This document shows positions 61,696-64,000 of a DNA stretch of 64,000 bases, piece after piece (position 1 is the stretch's first letter; each line of letters starts with the position of its first letter). The notes beneath the pieces are model-generated. The model saw only the letters and a program-made list of their open reading frames with translations. It was not told where the DNA came from and did no database searches. The stretch comes from Methylobacterium radiotolerans JCM 2831. Lineage in GTDB: Bacteria > Pseudomonadota > Alphaproteobacteria > Rhizobiales > Beijerinckiaceae. Location: positions 1,364,001 to 1,428,000 of the forward strand of contig NC_010505.1 of the NCBI RefSeq assembly GCF_000019725.1. The letters run 5' to 3'. The position numbers were made by a program, and so were the translations under genes.

Positions 61696-62700
61696 ATGGC
61701 GCGCCTGAACGGCGGGACGGTGGTCATCACCGGGGCCTCGAGCGGCATCGGCCGGGCGGCGGCCGAGGCCTTCGCGGCGCGGGGCGCGCGGGTGGTCCTG
61801 GCGGCGCGGCGGGCCGACGTGCTCGACGGGATCGTCCGCGACCTGCGCGCGTCGGGCGCCGAGGCCGTCGCGGTGCCCACCGACGTCACCGAGCCCGAGG
61901 CGGTGGACGCCCTGGCCCGGGCGGCGCTCCGGGCCTTCGGCGGCATCGACGTCTGGATCAACAACGCCGGGGTAGGGGTGTTCGGCCCCCTGCTGGACGC
62001 CCCCCTGGACCTGCACCGGCAGACGATCGCGGTGAACCTGCTGGGCGCCGTGCACGGGGCCTACGCGGTGCTGCCCCACTTCCTCGACCGCGGCCGGGGG
62101 ACGCTGATCAACACGGTCTCGATGGGCGGCTGGGCACCGACGCCCTTCGCCGCCGCCTACACGGCCAGCAAGTTCGGCCTGCGCGGCTTCTCGGCGAGCC
62201 TGCGCCAGGAACTCGCCCGGCACCGGCACATCCGCGTCTGCGCCGTGTTCCCCGCCATCGTCGACACGCCGGGCCTGGATCACGGCGCCAATGTCAGCGG
62301 CCGGCGGCTCAATCCCGGGCACCTGTACTACGCGCCCGAGGCCGTGGCCGAGACCTATCTCCGCCTCGTGCGCCACCCGCGCGACGAGGTCGCGGTCGGC
62401 TGGCCGGCCCGCCTCGCGCAGGTGGGCTACGCGCTCGCCCCGTACCCGACCGAGCACCTGATGGGCGCCGGGTTCCGGTGGGCCCTCGACCGGGCCGAGC
62501 CCGGGCCGCGCACGCACGGCGCCCTGCGCGCGCCGACGCCGGAGGGCACGCGCGCCGACGGCGGCTGGCGCGCCCGCAAGCACGTCCCCGATGCCGGCAC
62601 GCTGAGCACCGCCCTCGGCACCGGGCTCGCCGCCGCGGGGGCCTGCGCGGCGCTCCTCGCCGGCCTCGCGGCGGCGCGGCGGTTCGGCGCCCGCGGCTGA
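61696..62700 (+). CDS. SDR-family oxidoreductase with C-terminal membrane segment
   Basis: This 334-residue SDR has TGASSGIGRAAAEAFA at the cofactor site, NNAGVGVFGPL, NTVSMGGWAPTPF and YTASKFGLRGFS as the catalytic YxxxK. About 80 residues beyond the fold end in an Ala/Gly/Leu-rich segment (LGTGLAAAGACAALLAGLAAA) that may anchor it to the membrane. Similar SDRs are often induced by general stress in alphaproteobacteria. An EcfG-like promoter upstream fits. The substrate is unknown. Confidence 0.85.
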   Translation: MARLNGGTVVITGASSGIGRAAAEAFAARGARVVLAARRADVLDGIVRDLRASGAEAVAVPTDVTEPEAVDALARAALRAFGGIDVWINNAGVGVFGPLLDAPLDLHRQTIAVNLLGAVHGAYAVLPHFLDRGRGTLINTVSMGGWAPTPFAAAYTASKFGLRGFSASLRQELARHRHIRVCAVFPAIVDTPGLDHGANVSGRRLNPGHLYYAPEAVAETYLRLVRHPRDEVAVGWPARLAQVGYALAPYPTEHLMGAGFRWALDRAEPGPRTHGALRAPTPEGTRADGGWRARKHVPDAGTLSTALGTGLAAAGACAALLAGLAAARRFGARG

Positions 62701-62806
62701 GCCCCGTTCGGGCAAAGCGCTAACCCATGTTGCGGCATGGGCGGCCCGGGCACGCCACAACCGGTCCTCTGGGCTTGACCGGCCCGCCCGCCGACGACCG
62801 GACCGA

Positions 62807-63568
62807 ATGCCCGACACCGAAGGCTCATCGCTCCTCGATCCCATCGCGGATGTCGCAGAGGAGGCCGGGGACGAGACTCGCTTCGGCCTGCCGGAGGCCG
62901 TGCGGGCCCATCTCGGCACCCTGCTCGGCCGCACCTACGACCGGATCGGCCAGGACGCGGACGGTGCCACGAACCCCTTCGCGGACCTGCTCGCGCGCCT
63001 GGAGATCGCTCTCGCGCAGGCCGAGGGCGAGCGGGACAAGACCTTCCGCGCGGGCCTGCTGGAGGTGGTGCCGGCGCTGCACCGGTTCGCGGTCTCGCTG
63101 ACGCGCGACCCGGCCGCGGCGGACGATCTCGTGCAGGACACCCTGCTGCGCGGCTGGCGCGGCCGCGGCGGCTTCACCCCCGGGACCAACCTGGAGGCGT
63201 GGCTGTTCACGATCCTCCGCAACGTCTTCTACAGCCAGCACCGCAAGCAGGGCCGCGAGGTCGCCGACACCGACGGCAACTACGCCGAGCGGCTGACCAG
63301 CATTCCCGAGCAGGGGGGCCACCTCGACCTGCAGGACGTGCGCGCGGCCCTCGACCGCCTCGCGCCGGTGATGCGCGAGGCGCTGGTCCTCGTGGCGATC
63401 GAGAACCTGAGCTACGAGGAAGCCGCCGTCGTCATGAACTGCCGGATCGGCACCGTGAAGAGCCGGGTCTGGCGCGCCCGCGAGCAGCTCGCGCGCATGC
63501 TCGGCTACGGCGGCGACGAGATCGGCAGTGACGGGGTCATGCTGTCGGTGACCGGCACTTCGGCCTGA
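62807..63568 (+). CDS. ecfG: EcfG general stress sigma factor with NepR-like N-terminal region
   Basis: The 253-residue protein carries EcfG sigma regions in its last 170 residues: region 2 (LLEVVPALHRFAVSLTRDP, AADDLVQDTLLRGWRGRGGF, LEAWLFTILRNVFYS) and region 4 (LDRLAPVMREALVLVAIENL, YEEAAVVMNCRIGTVKSRVWRAREQL). The first 80 residues are extra. Residues 34-66 (AHLGTLLGRTYDRIGQ...NPFADLLARLE) resemble the NepR anti-sigma core in the separate nepR downstream (LGHQMRAMYDPVIDE...DPRLAELLQQLD). That hints at a fused or decayed NepR domain able to act in cis. Start ATG 62807 is the only good one. Confidence 0.87.
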   Translation: MPDTEGSSLLDPIADVAEEAGDETRFGLPEAVRAHLGTLLGRTYDRIGQDADGATNPFADLLARLEIALAQAEGERDKTFRAGLLEVVPALHRFAVSLTRDPAAADDLVQDTLLRGWRGRGGFTPGTNLEAWLFTILRNVFYSQHRKQGREVADTDGNYAERLTSIPEQGGHLDLQDVRAALDRLAPVMREALVLVAIENLSYEEAAVVMNCRIGTVKSRVWRAREQLARMLGYGGDEIGSDGVMLSVTGTSA

Positions 63569-63707
63569 TCGCGACGATTGTCACGATCGAATACGCCAAT
63601 TCGACACTTCGACGGCCGTATTCGCCAGCAAATTGACTTAGGTGAAAGCGCCCGGGCCGTCGCCTGGGCGATATGGAGCGGGTTGGGTCGATCCGTCGAC
63701 TCGGCCG

Positions 63708-63751
63708 GGCTCCCATCGGTGTGACATCCCCCCGATCCACCGATGGGAGCC
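63708..63751. terminator. Two-way terminator between ecfG and nepR
   Basis: A perfect 14-base inverted repeat (GGCTCCCATCGGTG / CACCGATGGGAGCC) with a 16-base loop lies in the 236-base gap between converging genes. The stem is long and symmetrical and could serve both directions; no strong T-run is present. Confidence 0.6.
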
Positions 63752-63804
63752 TCTTCGCCGGCAGCCGCAGCGGATGCGCGGGCCGGACGCCCCCCGCCCG
63801 GATC

Positions 63805-64000
63805 TCAGGTCGAGCCGCTCCGGTCCGCGTCGAGCTGCTGCAGCAGCTCCGCCAGCCGGGGATCCAGCGCCTCGTCGATCACCGGATCGTACATCGCCCG
63901 CATCTGGTGGCCGAGCCGCACGCGCGTCTGCGCGTCGAGGATCGGGCCACCCGCGACGGGCACCACCCGCAGGGCGGACGGTGCCGCGCCGGCAGCGTAG
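63805..64000 (-). CDS. nepR: NepR-type anti-sigma factor (3' part; start outside window)
   Basis: The minus-strand frame from the right edge ends ...TRVRLGHQMRAMYDPVIDEA, LDPRLAELLQQLDADRSGST and then stop. This is the two-helix core of NepR, which binds and holds the EcfG sigma factor until phosphorylated PhyR draws it away. The N-terminus is beyond the window. NepR genes usually lie beside ecfG or phyR, and here it converges on ecfG. The visible 64 residues contain the complete conserved core. Confidence 0.85.
   Translation of the reverse strand, partial: YAAGAAPSALRVVPVAGGPILDAQTRVRLGHQMRAMYDPVIDEALDPRLAELLQQLDADRSGST

Noticed and set aside
1..64000. tRNA, rRNA, insertion sequences, integrase and attachment sites
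   Set aside because: I looked for these in the gaps and saw no cloverleaf-like segment, transposase or integrase motif; a covariance-model search would be decisive.

Overview
The window is GC-rich (well above 70%), dense, and shows the gene content of a plant- or soil-associated alphaproteobacterium of the Methylobacterium type. Pointers are an EcfG/NepR general stress response pair, a DUF6894 small protein, an HWE histidine kinase, a KaiC-like ATPase, OprB porin and Lar nickel-cofactor genes. No tRNA, rRNA, CRISPR array or transposase gene was seen. Many genes in operons overlap by four bases (ATGA or GTGA).

Layout. 1-3850: the end of an ABC exporter, a LacI-type regulator, a DUF4142 protein behind an EcfG-like promoter, and small proteins. 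3992-16647: one long leftward operon of twelve genes for an unidentified glycoconjugate. It encodes two sugar epimerases, a B12-binding radical SAM enzyme, a GT4 transferase, three tandem CgeB-like transferases, a UDP-xylose-synthase-like enzyme, inositol-3-phosphate synthase, a histidine phosphatase, a methyltransferase and a glycosidase. 17084-27622: an island for non-phosphorylating oxidation of an aldose such as L-arabinose or D-galactose, with lactonase, MFS transporter, mutarotase, IlvD/Edd-type dehydratase, FadR regulator, AraD1-type dehydratase, aldose dehydrogenase and OprB porin. Its terminal aldehyde dehydrogenase has lost its centre. 27867-30907: KaiC-like ATPase with HWE kinase, and a small exported protein. 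31415-36950: sulfonate uptake and desulfonation (ssu). 37092-40632: a cysteine-rich exported protein, a SulP transporter with STAS and cNMP domains, and DUF3307.

40978-49280: a hydroxamate siderophore locus with FecI-like sigma factor, MATE exporter, amine N-hydroxylase, acyltransferase, an MbtH-A-T-TE synthetase and a GNAT enzyme. 49292-56178: mixed genes, namely SGNH hydrolase, two short hypotheticals, HSD10-like SDR, PepSY protein, an orphan molybdopterin subunit and an exported aldo/keto reductase. 56234-59905: larC-larE-larB for the nickel-pincer cofactor, with a Crp/Fnr regulator upstream. 60289-64000: YihY/BrkB membrane protein, a stress-type SDR behind an EcfG-like promoter, ecfG with a NepR-like N-terminal region, and the end of a convergent separate nepR.

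Most notable are: the EcfG with an apparent NepR-like domain beside a true nepR; a pair of inverted palindromic repeats inserted in frame inside a glycosyltransferase gene; the in-frame gutted ketoglutarate-semialdehyde dehydrogenase; a likely one-base frameshift at the start of the sugar transporter; the convergent sigma factor and MATE genes that read into each other; and the inositol/UDP-xylose/B12-radical-SAM glycan operon.
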